Below the pieces are notes generated by a model. The model made no database searches, was not told the DNA's origin, and saw only the letters and a program-made list of their open reading frames with translations. DNA of 64,000 nt from Sphingomonas limnosediminicola (GTDB lineage: Bacteria > Pseudomonadota > Alphaproteobacteria > Sphingomonadales > Sphingomonadaceae), in the NCBI RefSeq assembly GCF_039537965.1, contig NZ_BAABBM010000001.1, positions 992,001 through 1,056,000 on the forward strand, given 5' to 3'. The stretch's first letter is position 1. Each line of letters starts with the position of its first letter. The position numbers were made by a program, and so were the translations under genes. Positions 16,578-25,224 of this stretch are shown here, one piece after another.

Positions 16578-19073
16578 TTACTCATATCTCAGGGCATAAA
16601 TCGGGTTGGCCCGCGCGACTTTGACCGCGTGCCCGAGGACGGTGACTACCGCGATGCCAAGCGCAATCGCAGCGGCGAGCACGAAGGGCACTGGGGTCAG
16701 CGCGATCCTCTGGTCGAAGCCGTTGAGCCAGTCCCGCATCATCCACCAGGCGATCGGCCAGGCGATGATGTTGGCGATGATCACCGGCCGGCTGAACTGC
16801 CACACGAGCAGCTGCACAATATCTCGCGTCCGGGCCCCGAGCACCTTGCGGATGCCGATCTCCTTGGTGCGCCGCTGGGCGGTGAAGGCAGCAAGGCCGA
16901 ACAGGCCGAGGCAACCGATGATCACCGCCAGCAGCGAGAAGGCGGCGAAGATCTGCGCCCGCGCGTCTTCCTTCTTGTAGAGCTCGCCCATGATATCTTC
17001 GCTAAACTTGGCATTGAACGGCACGTCGCTGGTATTGAGCTTCCACTGCCGCTCGATGGCCGACTTCACCGTTACCGGATCGCCGTTGTAGCGAACCATC
17101 ATCCACCCAGGGCCGGTCTTCACCTTGTGGAACATGATTGGCTCGATCGGCGTGCGCACGGTGCGGAAGCGAGAATCGCCGACAACGCCGATGATCGTGA
17201 TGTTGGTCATGCCGTTCTCGTCGCCGAAGAACTCCGTCCTCGCGACCTTGCCGATCGCGTCCTCGGGCGATTTGAAGCCGAGCTTGCGGGCGGCATATTC
17301 GTTGACGACGACATTGATGCCGCGCTGCGCGAGCGCCTTCTCATAAGCTTTATCCTGAGGATAAGGCACAGTGCTGTCGTCGGCTGGCCGGTTGACGTCG
17401 AACCAACGGCCAGCCACCAGCTTTAACCCCATCGCGTTTAGATAGTCGGCACCGACATTATACTGGCCGATCAGCACCTGCTTGTTGCTGCCCGGGGGCA
17501 GGATGAAGGTGTTGCTGCTATTATCGGTCGCGACGCCGATATCGGTCAGCGCGGCCGCGGTGACGCCGGGGATTCGCTTAATTTGCTCAACGATATTCTC
17601 CGCCTTCGGCCAGAGCTGCGCGCGCCCAAGCTCGTCGAGCTGCAGGACATGATCACGCTTGAAGCCGGGGTCGACCGTGCGCGCATAGACCGTTTGCCCA
17701 TATATGACGGCGGTGCAGACAATGAGACCGATCGAAACCGCGAACTGAAGCACGACTAGAGCCGAGCGAAGGCGGCCCGAGCCCGGCGTTTCCGCAGCGG
17801 AGCGGTTTGCCTTGAGCACCTGCGCCGGCTGAAAGCGTGACAGGAAGAACGCGGGATAGAGGCCGCTGAGGATGCCTACCAGCAGCGCCAGCCCGACCGC
17901 CGGCAGGAGCACGCCTTCCCTGCCAAGATAGCTGAGCGCGATGTCGGCATCGAGGAACGCAGCGAAAGGCCGGACGAGCAGCTCCACCAACGCCAGTGCG
18001 AGAAGCATCGACACCGCCGAAATGAGTATTGATTCACTGACGAACTGGACGATCAATTGCTTCCGGGTCGCGCCGAGCACTTTGCGGAGGGCGACCTCGC
18101 GGGCGCGCTGGCTTGCGCGCGCGGTCGCCAGGTTGGTGAAGTTCACGACGGCCATACCAAGGATCAGCATGGCGATGATCGCGAAGGTGGTGATCGTGCG
18201 CTTGTCGTTGCCCGGCGTCAGGCTGCTGTCTTGGGCCTTGCCGAGGTGGACGTTCTGCAGGTTTACGAAGTGCCAGTCTTCGTCCGTGCCCTGGTTGTAC
18301 ATGACGCTGCCGTTGGGCTCGTCGGGAATGTTGCGCTTTTCCCAGGCGGGCATCTGCGCCTCGAGTGTCTTCACGTCGGTGCCCGGCCGTAGCTTCACGT
18401 AGACGTAGCCCGACTGGCAGCCCCAGCACTTGGTCAGGAAGTCGGGGTTGTCGGAATTGAAGGCGACAAAATCGAGCCGCATGATCGCGTTGAATTTCAT
18501 GCTCGAATTCTTCGGCAGATCCCTGATCACGCCGGTGATCTTGAAATCGCGTTTCAAGCCACGTGAGATGACGGTCAACGTCTGGCCGAGCACGCGGTCG
18601 GTGCCGAATACCTTCCTCGCTTCAGACTGCGTCAGGACCGCTGTCTGCGGCGCCGGCAGCGTCGTTCCCGAGACCAACGGCAGGCTCACGGCTTTCAGGA
18701 AGTCCTCGTCCGTGAACATGTAGCCCTTGGTCGAAGTCGCCTGTCCGTCCTTGATCAGGACCGGGCCATTGTCCTGGATGTACGCCGCGGCCTGGACCTG
18801 GGGGAAATCCTTCTTCACGCGATCCTTCGACACATAAGCCGACATTTGCATGAAGCTCGGGACGCCATCCGACGGATGGGGATACCAGGCCTGGAGCTCG
18901 TAAGTGTTCTCCACGTCCGGAAGCCACTTGTCGTAGCTCTGCTCGTAACGGATGTAGAGCAGGATCAGGATGCAAGCCGCCATGCCGATGGCGAGGCCGG
19001 CGATATTGATGATCGAATAGGTCTTGCTCTTCGCAAGCGCCCTGACCGCTACCGTCCAATAATTCCGCCACAT
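16578..19073 (-). CDS. ABC transporter permease, MacB/FtsX type (second copy)
   Basis: 831 residues from ATG 19073; the frame is open to 19181 but the paralogue at 19111-21603 begins at the matching MWRNYWTVAVRALAKS. The plan is duplicated: membrane helix near residues 20-42, periplasmic MacB-type core, three helices of the first FtsX domain near 285-440, a further helix near 490, a second periplasmic core, and a second FtsX domain in the last 140 residues with the motif TKEIGIRKVLGARTRDIVQLL. Such large permeases work with an ATPase, adaptor and TolC to move substrates out of the periplasm or inner membrane by mechanotransmission. The gene is the last of the operon and is closely similar to its neighbour, indicating a tandem duplication. 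Confidence 0.9.
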   Translation of the reverse strand: MWRNYWTVAVRALAKSKTYSIINIAGLAIGMAACILILLYIRYEQSYDKWLPDVENTYELQAWYPHPSDGVPSFMQMSAYVSKDRVKKDFPQVQAAAYIQDNGPVLIKDGQATSTKGYMFTDEDFLKAVSLPLVSGTTLPAPQTAVLTQSEARKVFGTDRVLGQTLTVISRGLKRDFKITGVIRDLPKNSSMKFNAIMRLDFVAFNSDNPDFLTKCWGCQSGYVYVKLRPGTDVKTLEAQMPAWEKRNIPDEPNGSVMYNQGTDEDWHFVNLQNVHLGKAQDSSLTPGNDKRTITTFAIIAMLILGMAVVNFTNLATARASQRAREVALRKVLGATRKQLIVQFVSESILISAVSMLLALALVELLVRPFAAFLDADIALSYLGREGVLLPAVGLALLVGILSGLYPAFFLSRFQPAQVLKANRSAAETPGSGRLRSALVVLQFAVSIGLIVCTAVIYGQTVYARTVDPGFKRDHVLQLDELGRAQLWPKAENIVEQIKRIPGVTAAALTDIGVATDNSSNTFILPPGSNKQVLIGQYNVGADYLNAMGLKLVAGRWFDVNRPADDSTVPYPQDKAYEKALAQRGINVVVNEYAARKLGFKSPEDAIGKVARTEFFGDENGMTNITIIGVVGDSRFRTVRTPIEPIMFHKVKTGPGWMMVRYNGDPVTVKSAIERQWKLNTSDVPFNAKFSEDIMGELYKKEDARAQIFAAFSLLAVIIGCLGLFGLAAFTAQRRTKEIGIRKVLGARTRDIVQLLVWQFSRPVIIANIIAWPIAWWMMRDWLNGFDQRIALTPVPFVLAAAIALGIAVVTVLGHAVKVARANPIYALRYE

Positions 19074-19110
19074 GGCCCTTGTCCTTTGGCGAACTGGTTG
19101 AGCCGGAATT

Positions 19111-21603
19111 CTACTCGTACCGAAGCGCGTAAATCGGATTAGCCCTCGCCACCCGGACGGCGTGGCCGACCACCGTCGCAACCGCGATGCCGAGAGCGAT
19201 GGCCGCGGCGATCACGAAGGGAATCGGCGTCAGCGTGATCCGCTGGTCGAAGCCGTTCAGCCAGTCCCGCATCATCCACCAGGCGACCGGCCAGGCGATG
19301 ATGTTGGCGATGATCACCGGCCGGCTGAACTGCCACACGAGCAACTGGACGATGTCCCGCGTCCGCGCGCCGAGCACCTTACGAATGCCGATCTCCTTGG
19401 TGCGCCGTTCCGCGGTGAACGCCGCCAGGCCGAACAGGCCGAGGCAACCGATTATCACGGCGAGCAACGAGAAGGCCGCGAAGATCTGCGCGCGGGAATC
19501 CTCGGCCTTGTACAGCTCACGGATGATGTCCTCGCTGAACTTGGCCTGGAAGGGCACATCGTTCGAGATTTGCTTCCATTGCCGCTCGATCGCCGCTTCG
19601 ACCGTCGCCGGATCGCCGCGATAGCGGATGATCATGAAAGCCGGGCCCTTTTTCACGTTCTGGAACATGATCGGGTCGATCGGCGTGCGGACGGTGCGGA
19701 ACCGGGTGTCGCCAACCACGCCGATGATGTTGATTTCGACCATGCCGGTGCCGGGCTCGAACAACTCGCTTTTCACGACCTTGCCGATGGCGTCTTGCGG
19801 CGATTTGAAGCCGAGCTTTTTCACCGCATATTGGTTGAGGACGACGTTCACCCCCCGCCGCGCCATCGCGATTTCCTGTTCCTTCTGGATCGGGAAATCG
19901 AAGGTCATGTCGTCGGCCGGCCGGTTACGGTCGAACCAGCGGCCCGCGAGCAGCTTCATGCCCATCGCATCGAGGAAGCCATCGCTGACGCCATATTGTC
20001 CGATGGTGACCTGCTTGTTGCTTCCCGGCGGGATCAGGCCCGTGTTGTTGTTGTTGTCGGTCGCGACGCCGATGTCGGTCAGGCCGACCGCGACGACGCC
20101 CGGGATCCGCTTCATCTGCTCGACGATCGTTTCCGCCTTAGGCAGCAGCTGATAGCGATTGAGGTCCTCGACCTGCAGGATGTGGTCGCGCTTGTAACCG
20201 GGGTCGACCGAGCGCGCGTAGACCGTCTGGCCGTAGATGACGGCGGTGCAGATGATGAGCCCGATGGACACCGCGAACTGCGCGATCACCAGCGCCGTGC
20301 GCAGACGGCCCGAGCCTGGCGTTTCGGCAGCAGAGCGATTGGCCTTGAGTACTTGCGCAGGCTGGAAGCGCGACAGGAAGAAAGCGGGATAAAGGCCGCT
20401 GACGATCCCGACCAGCAAGGTCAGCCCGATCGCGGGGAGCAGGATTCCACCCTGCCCGAAATAGTGAAGCGTGAGATCGGCATCGAGGAAGGCCGCGAAC
20501 GGCTTCACAAGCAGCTCGACCAGCGCCAGCGCAAGCAACATCGCCACCGCCGAAATCAGGATAGATTCCGCCACGAACTGGACGATCAACTGGCCGCGCG
20601 TGGCGCCAAGCACCTTGCGAAGCGCAACCTCACGAGCGCGCTGACCAGCGCGCGCGGTTGCGAGGTTGGTGAAGTTTACCACCGCCATGCCCAGGATCAG
20701 CAGCGCAATAATCCCGAAGGTTGCGATCGAGCGCCGGTCGTTGCCGGGCGTCATCGTGCCGCCTTGCGCCTTGCCCAAGTGCACGTCGCGCAGATTGACG
20801 AAATGCCAATCCTGTTCGTCGCCCTGATTGAACCGCACGCTGCCGTTGGGCTGGTCGGGGATGTTGCGCTTCTCCCACGCCGGCATTTGCGCTTCCAACG
20901 ACTTTACGTCGGTTCCCGGCTTCAGCTGGAGCCAGACCCAACCCGATTGGCAGCCCCAGCAGGTCAGAAAGTTTGGTTCCGACGCGAAGAAGCTGGTGAA
21001 GTCCATGCGCAGGATGGCGTTGACCTTGAGGCTCGAATTCTTCGGCACGTCCTTGATCACGCCTGTGATCTTGAAGTCGCGCTTCACGCCCTTGGAGATG
21101 ACGGTCAGCGTCCGCCCAACGACCTGGTCGGTGCCGTAGCGATTGCGCGCCTCGGTCTGTGTAAGCACCGCTGTCTGCGCCGCCGGCAGCGTGCTTCCCG
21201 CCACCAGCGGAAGGTTGACGACCTTCAGGAAGTCGTCGTCGGTGATCAGATAATCCTTGGTCCCCGACGCCTGCCCGTCCTTGTAGAACACCGGCTGGCT
21301 GCCGAGCGCGTAGACGGCCTTCGTGACTTGCGGGAAGTCCTTACGGATGCGGTCCTTGGTCACATAGGCCGACATCTGCAGGAAGATCGGCTCTCCGTCC
21401 TGAGGATGCGGATACCAAGCCTGAAGCTGGTAGGTGTTATCGACGTTCGGAAGCCACGTGTCGTAGCTCTTTTCGTAGCGGATATAGAGCAGGATCAGGA
21501 TGCACGCGGCCATGCCGATGGCGAGGCCGGCGATGTTGATGACCGAGTAGGTCCTGCTCTTGGCAAGCGCGCGAACCGCGACCGTCCAATAATTCCGCCA
21601 CAT
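19111..21603 (-). CDS. ABC transporter permease, MacB/FtsX type (first copy)
   Basis: 830 residues from ATG 21603. The domain order is the same as in the neighbouring copy: N-terminal helix (IINIAGLAIGMAACILILLY-like), periplasmic core, FtsX domain with REVALRKVLGATRGQL, second core, and C-terminal FtsX domain with RRTKEIGIRKVLGARTRDI. The membrane regions are almost identical to the second copy. The periplasmic cores differ more, for example DDNDDN-type versus other insertions around residue 540, which suggests that the two proteins form a heterodimer with different substrate faces (inference). It lies 46 bases after the ATPase gene and 37 bases before the second permease. Confidence 0.9.
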   Translation of the reverse strand: MWRNYWTVAVRALAKSRTYSVINIAGLAIGMAACILILLYIRYEKSYDTWLPNVDNTYQLQAWYPHPQDGEPIFLQMSAYVTKDRIRKDFPQVTKAVYALGSQPVFYKDGQASGTKDYLITDDDFLKVVNLPLVAGSTLPAAQTAVLTQTEARNRYGTDQVVGRTLTVISKGVKRDFKITGVIKDVPKNSSLKVNAILRMDFTSFFASEPNFLTCWGCQSGWVWLQLKPGTDVKSLEAQMPAWEKRNIPDQPNGSVRFNQGDEQDWHFVNLRDVHLGKAQGGTMTPGNDRRSIATFGIIALLILGMAVVNFTNLATARAGQRAREVALRKVLGATRGQLIVQFVAESILISAVAMLLALALVELLVKPFAAFLDADLTLHYFGQGGILLPAIGLTLLVGIVSGLYPAFFLSRFQPAQVLKANRSAAETPGSGRLRTALVIAQFAVSIGLIICTAVIYGQTVYARSVDPGYKRDHILQVEDLNRYQLLPKAETIVEQMKRIPGVVAVGLTDIGVATDNNNNTGLIPPGSNKQVTIGQYGVSDGFLDAMGMKLLAGRWFDRNRPADDMTFDFPIQKEQEIAMARRGVNVVLNQYAVKKLGFKSPQDAIGKVVKSELFEPGTGMVEINIIGVVGDTRFRTVRTPIDPIMFQNVKKGPAFMIIRYRGDPATVEAAIERQWKQISNDVPFQAKFSEDIIRELYKAEDSRAQIFAAFSLLAVIIGCLGLFGLAAFTAERRTKEIGIRKVLGARTRDIVQLLVWQFSRPVIIANIIAWPVAWWMMRDWLNGFDQRITLTPIPFVIAAAIALGIAVATVVGHAVRVARANPIYALRYE

Positions 21604-21649
21604 GGCTGTCATTCCCTGCAAAATCGTGACTTCGTGACTGACTGGCCGC

Positions 21650-22330
21650 TCAGGCGGCGCGCCGGCGCTCCTGGAGAATCCGGCCGTCGAGCATGTTCAC
21701 GACGCGGCTCGCGAAATCCGCGTGCGCCGGCGAGTGCGTGACCATGACGATGGTCGAGCCTTCCTGGTTGAGCTGACGAAGCATCCGCATGACTTCTTCG
21801 CCATGCGCCGTATCGAGGTTTCCGGTCGGCTCGTCCGCAAGGATGAGCTTGGGCTCGCCGACGAGAGCGCGGGCGACGGCCACGCGCTGCTGCTGGCCGC
21901 CTGAAAGCTGGGTTGGCCGGTGCTTGGCTCGATGGGCGATGCCGACCTTGTCGAGGACGCGGTCGACGCGTGACTTGCGCTCAGCGGCCGAATGATTGTG
22001 GTAGAGAAGCGCTAGTTCGACGTTCTCGCGGACCGTCAGCTCGTCGACTAGATTGAAGCTCTGGAAGATGAAGCCGATGTTGCTTTTGCGCGTATCGGCG
22101 AGCTGCGATTCATTGAGGCCCGCGACCTCGTGTCCATTGAACACGTAAGAGCCGCAGGTCGGGCTATCGAGCATGCCCATCACATTGAGCAGCGTCGATT
22201 TGCCGCAGCCCGACGGGCCCATGATCGCGACGAATTCGCCGTCGGCAATGTCGAGGTCGACATTGTCGAGCGCGGTCGTTTCGACCGTGTCGGTGCGGTA
22301 GGACTTGGTAAGGCCAGTCATGGTGAGCAC
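21650..22330 (-). CDS. ABC transporter ATP-binding protein (MacB/LolD type)
   Basis: 226 residues, a single nucleotide-binding domain. Walker A is [11 protein letters not shown] near residue 40, the signature is [15 protein letters not shown], and Walker B is [12 protein letters not shown] followed by the switch histidine in MVTHS. LolD/MacB-type ATPases pair with FtsX-like permeases; here two permeases lie directly downstream. The start ATG 22330 lies 16 bases after the adaptor gene, so the operon order is adaptor, ATPase, permease, permease. Confidence 0.95.
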   Translation of the reverse strand: MLTMTGLTKSYRTDTVETTALDNVDLDIADGEFVAIMGPSGCGKSTLLNVMGMLDSPTCGSYVFNGHEVAGLNESQLADTRKSNIGFIFQSFNLVDELTVRENVELALLYHNHSAAERKSRVDRVLDKVGIAHRAKHRPTQLSGGQQQRVAVARALVGEPKLILADEPTGNLDTAHGEEVMRMLRQLNQEGSTIVMVTHSPAHADFASRVVNMLDGRILQERRRAA

Positions 22331-22346
22331 GGGTGGTGTTCCTTTC

Positions 22347-23603
22347 TTACTCGCCGGAGCTGAAGGTCAGGCGGTCCTTGTCGATGAGACCGCTGTACGA
22401 GGAGGTGATGACGCGCTCTCCCGGTGAGAGCCCGCTCAGGACTTCGATATATTCGGCATTTCGGCGTCCGAGCTGGACCTGCCGCTTGGTCGCGCCGTTG
22501 CCGCTCTTGTCGACGACGAACACCCAGTTGCCGCCGGTGTCGTTGAAGAAGGCGCCATTCGGAATCAGCACCGCCTTCGAGCTGTCGCCGAGCGTCAGCT
22601 TGGTCTGGATCGTCTGGCCGCGCTGCACCGACGAGGGCGCGACGCCATCGAAGGTCAGGTCGATCTGGAACTGGCCGTTGCGGACCTGCGGATAGACCTT
22701 TGCGACCTTGAGCCGGTAGGTCTTGCCCTCGAAGTCGGCGGTTGCCGTCTGCCCGACGCGCACGCGGCCGAGATAAAATTCGTCGACGTCGGCCTGGAGC
22801 TTGTTGCTACCGGTGCTGTCGATCTGCCCGATGCGCTCGCCCTGCTGAAGCGACTGGCCGAGCTGGATGTCGAAGCCGCTGAGCTCCCCGGTTACAGGCG
22901 CCCGAATGCTGAGTTGACCGAGATTGCTGCGGGCGATGCCCATGCTGCTGTTGAGCGAGGATGAGGCGATGCGGAGCTGCTGCAACTGGCTCGACTGCAG
23001 TGCTTCCGTCTGACCGATGCTCTGCTTGAGAATCGCCAGGCGCTGCTGCTGATACTGAAGGTCGTCCTTCGTATCGTTGAAGGTTTTCATCGACACGAAG
23101 CCGCGCTCGGAGAGCGGCTTCTGCAGGTCATACTGGCGCCTTGCCTTGGCGAGATCGGTCTCCGCCTGATTCAGGTCGCGCAGGTTCGAGTTGCGTGTCT
23201 GCGTCAGCGCAAGTTCCTGGCTGCGCATGTTATTGAGTTGCTGCTCGACCTCGGCCTGCTTCTCGAGCGTAGAGAGCTGAAGCTCCGCGTTCGAGAGGAC
23301 TGCGAGCATTTGCCCCTGCGTGACGTGCGCGCCATCCTCGACGAGCTTCTGGTCGACGCGCCCGCCCTCGACCGCGTCGAGATAGACGGTGACCAGCGGC
23401 GTGACGCGCGCCCGCAAGGGAAGAAAGTCCTCGAACGTGCCCGACTCAATCGTCGCGATCGTCAGCCGGTCGCGAGTCACCGACATGGAGTCTGAGCGCG
23501 GTGCGAACAGCCAGAAAATGGAAACCAGCACCAGGACTGCGGCCGCCGCGCCGCCGATCAGGATCCGCTTGTCGATCTTCTTTCGGACAACGACGCGGTC
23601 CAT
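22347..23603 (-). CDS. HlyD/MacA-type periplasmic efflux adaptor
   Basis: 418 residues from ATG 23603. The frame is open to 23825, but the added 74 residues run over the promoter and operators and are not protein-like. A short cytoplasmic start (MDRVVVRKKIDKR) is followed by one membrane helix (ILIGGAAAAVLVLVSIFWLF). Then come a lipoyl half-motif, a long coiled-coil hairpin (about residues 110-230, rich in Gln, Leu and Glu) and the returning barrel with RAPVTGELSGFDIQLGQSL. The C-terminal part is the membrane-proximal domain. Adaptors of this type bridge the inner-membrane ABC pump to a TolC channel. It is the first gene of the operon under the sigma-54 site at 23771-23786. Confidence 0.9.
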   Translation of the reverse strand: MDRVVVRKKIDKRILIGGAAAAVLVLVSIFWLFAPRSDSMSVTRDRLTIATIESGTFEDFLPLRARVTPLVTVYLDAVEGGRVDQKLVEDGAHVTQGQMLAVLSNAELQLSTLEKQAEVEQQLNNMRSQELALTQTRNSNLRDLNQAETDLAKARRQYDLQKPLSERGFVSMKTFNDTKDDLQYQQQRLAILKQSIGQTEALQSSQLQQLRIASSSLNSSMGIARSNLGQLSIRAPVTGELSGFDIQLGQSLQQGERIGQIDSTGSNKLQADVDEFYLGRVRVGQTATADFEGKTYRLKVAKVYPQVRNGQFQIDLTFDGVAPSSVQRGQTIQTKLTLGDSSKAVLIPNGAFFNDTGGNWVFVVDKSGNGATKRQVQLGRRNAEYIEVLSGLSPGERVITSSYSGLIDKDRLTFSSGE

Positions 23604-23660
23604 TGCGCCGCCGCTTACCGGCTCCGGGCGATTGGTTTGACGAAGTTCCACCAGGCTCAC

Positions 23661-23697
23661 TGTCCACCTTTGGTCAGTGAGTGTCCGGAAGCGGACA
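23661..23697. promoter_or_regulatory. Pair of TGTCC-N6-GGACA-type operators
   Basis: Two 16-bp palindromes: TGTCCACCTTTGGTCA at 23661-23676 (one mismatch in the right half) and TGTCCGGAAGCGGACA at 23682-23697 (perfect halves, extended to GTGTCCG/CGGACAC), 5 bases apart. They lie in the leader between the sigma-54 promoter and the adaptor start. The layout is the same as at 13904-13940. Confidence 0.75.
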
Positions 23698-23770
23698 CGT
23701 GACGGAGGCCGTTCAGGAAAGAGCCCGTAGTGAAGATCAAATAGGGTGCACGGTTCATGGACCGTTACGC

Positions 23771-23786
23771 TGCAAGGCGCGTGCCA
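23771..23786 (-). promoter_or_regulatory. Sigma-54 promoter of the exporter operon
   Basis: The minus strand reads TGGCACGCGCCTTGCA, an excellent -24/-12 match (TGGCAC-N5-TTGC). The expected start near 23759 gives a leader of about 155 bases before the adaptor ATG. The neighbouring regulator has the GAFTGA loop needed to work with sigma-54. Confidence 0.8.
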
Positions 23787-23794
23787 AACGGCAC

Positions 23795-23834
23795 TGACAA
23801 TTTCTTTGTCATGCCCACTGTTCAATATCGGACA
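23795..23834. promoter_or_regulatory. Two palindromes upstream of the sigma-54 promoter
   Basis: TGACAA-TTTCT-TTGTCA occupies 23795-23811, and TGTTC-AATATC-GGACA occupies 23819-23834. The second is a weaker version of the TGTCC-N6-GGACA operator and ends 19 bases before the regulator start. It could serve as the upstream activator site for the exporter promoter and as a site for autoregulation. Confidence 0.45.
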
Positions 23835-23853
23835 GTGGCGCTACAAAAGTAGC

Positions 23854-25224
23854 GTGAAGCCGCCTTTCAGCCTTGCCGTCATCGTTGACGACGATCCGGA
23901 CATCACGCTCGCTGCCAAGCTGGCGCTGCGCGACTTGTTCGAAAAGGTCGAGACCTTTGGGTCTCCGGCCGAGTTGCTGACGCTACTGAAAGACACCAGT
24001 CCCGACGCAATTCTGCTCGATCTCAATTTTCAGCGTGGCGCGACCGACGGGCGCGAGGGTCTCGGGCTTCTCGGCCAGATCATGGAGCTCGATCCCGATG
24101 CCGCAGTCGTCATTATCACCGCGCACGGTGCCGTCTCAATTGCTGTCGAGGCCATCAAGGCGGGCGCCAGCGACTTCGTCGCAAAGCCGTGGAGCAACGA
24201 GCGATTGGCGGCCACGGTGAGGAGCGCCGCAGCCCTTCGCCATAGTCGCATCGACGCACGTACGGAGCGTGGGCGCGCGACCGAGCTGTTGCCCTCGACG
24301 GAAACGCCACTGCTCGGGCATTCGCCCGCGATGGAGCGCGTCCGCGTGCTTATCGAACGCGCAGCGCCGACCGACGCCAACGTCCTGATCCTTGGTGAGA
24401 ACGGCACCGGCAAGGAGATCGTCGCGCGCGAAATCCATCGCCTGTCGCGCCGCAACGCCCAGCCGATGATCTCCATCGACCTCGGCGCCACCAGTGAGAG
24501 CCTGTTCGAATCTGAGCTGTTCGGCCACGTCAAAGGCGCCTTCACCGGTGCCGCGGGCGAGCGCATCGGGCGGCTGAAGGCTGCGGACCACAGCACCTTG
24601 TTTCTCGACGAGATCGGCAACCTGCCCCTTCATCTTCAGCCCAAGCTCCTAACCGCGCTCGAGCAGCGAGAGGTGGTGCCGGTTGGCGCCAATCGGCCGA
24701 CGCCGATCGACGTCCGGGTGGTCGCTGCAACCAACGCATCGCCGGAGCAGCTCGCCGATGAGAAGAAGTTCCGGCAGGACCTGCTATTCCGGCTCAACAC
24801 GATCGAGATCGAACTCCCGCCGCTGCGCGACCGCCGCGAGGACATCCCCGACCTGCTCGACCATTATCTCAGCCTTTATGCGCGCAAATACGACAAGCCG
24901 CAGCGGAAGCTTCCGCCCGGCGTGCTGCAAATGCTTATCGAGCATGATTGGCCCGGGAATGTCCGCGCGCTTCGCCACGCCTCGGAACGCGCCGTCATCA
25001 TGGCGGAAGGCGACGAGTATCGCGCCGAGGATTTTCCGCTTCCGACGCGTCATCGCGCGGCGCCGCTGTCGGCGGAAAGCGATACGCTGAACCTCGATCA
25101 GCTTGAAAAGCAGATGATCGAGCGTGCGCTCCGGATGCATCATTTCAACGTGTCGCTGGCGGCGAGCGAGTTGGGGCTGAGCCGCGGTGCGCTGTACCGG
25201 CGCATGGAGAAGCATGGGCTTTAG
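23854..25224 (+). CDS. NtrC-family sigma-54-dependent response regulator
   Basis: 456 residues from GTG 23854; the frame is open to 23746 but the added part covers the palindromes and promoter. The receiver domain has acidic VIVDDDPD, phospho-acceptor Asp56 in ILLDLNF and lysine in FVAKPWSNE. The AAA+ domain has Walker A GENGTGKE near residue 181, the sigma-54 contact loop GAFTGA near residue 228, and FLDEIGNLPLHLQPKLL. A Fis-type helix-turn-helix closes the protein (LAASELGLSRGALYRRMEKHG). It activates sigma-54 promoters when phosphorylated. It is divergent from the exporter operon and overlaps the downstream kinase gene by 11 bases. Confidence 0.95.
   Translation: MKPPFSLAVIVDDDPDITLAAKLALRDLFEKVETFGSPAELLTLLKDTSPDAILLDLNFQRGATDGREGLGLLGQIMELDPDAAVVIITAHGAVSIAVEAIKAGASDFVAKPWSNERLAATVRSAAALRHSRIDARTERGRATELLPSTETPLLGHSPAMERVRVLIERAAPTDANVLILGENGTGKEIVAREIHRLSRRNAQPMISIDLGATSESLFESELFGHVKGAFTGAAGERIGRLKAADHSTLFLDEIGNLPLHLQPKLLTALEQREVVPVGANRPTPIDVRVVAATNASPEQLADEKKFRQDLLFRLNTIEIELPPLRDRREDIPDLLDHYLSLYARKYDKPQRKLPPGVLQMLIEHDWPGNVRALRHASERAVIMAEGDEYRAEDFPLPTRHRAAPLSAESDTLNLDQLEKQMIERALRMHHFNVSLAASELGLSRGALYRRMEKHGL

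Noticed and set aside
19162-21741. An 859-codon open frame on the plus strand opposite the first permease
   Set aside because: It mirrors the permease codon pattern, is rich in Arg, Asp and His with no domain, signal or membrane pattern, and has no ribosome site.
23746-23853. Longer N-termini for the NtrC-type regulator and the HlyD adaptor
   Set aside because: They would read through the promoter, palindromes and operators and add residues with no similarity to the families.
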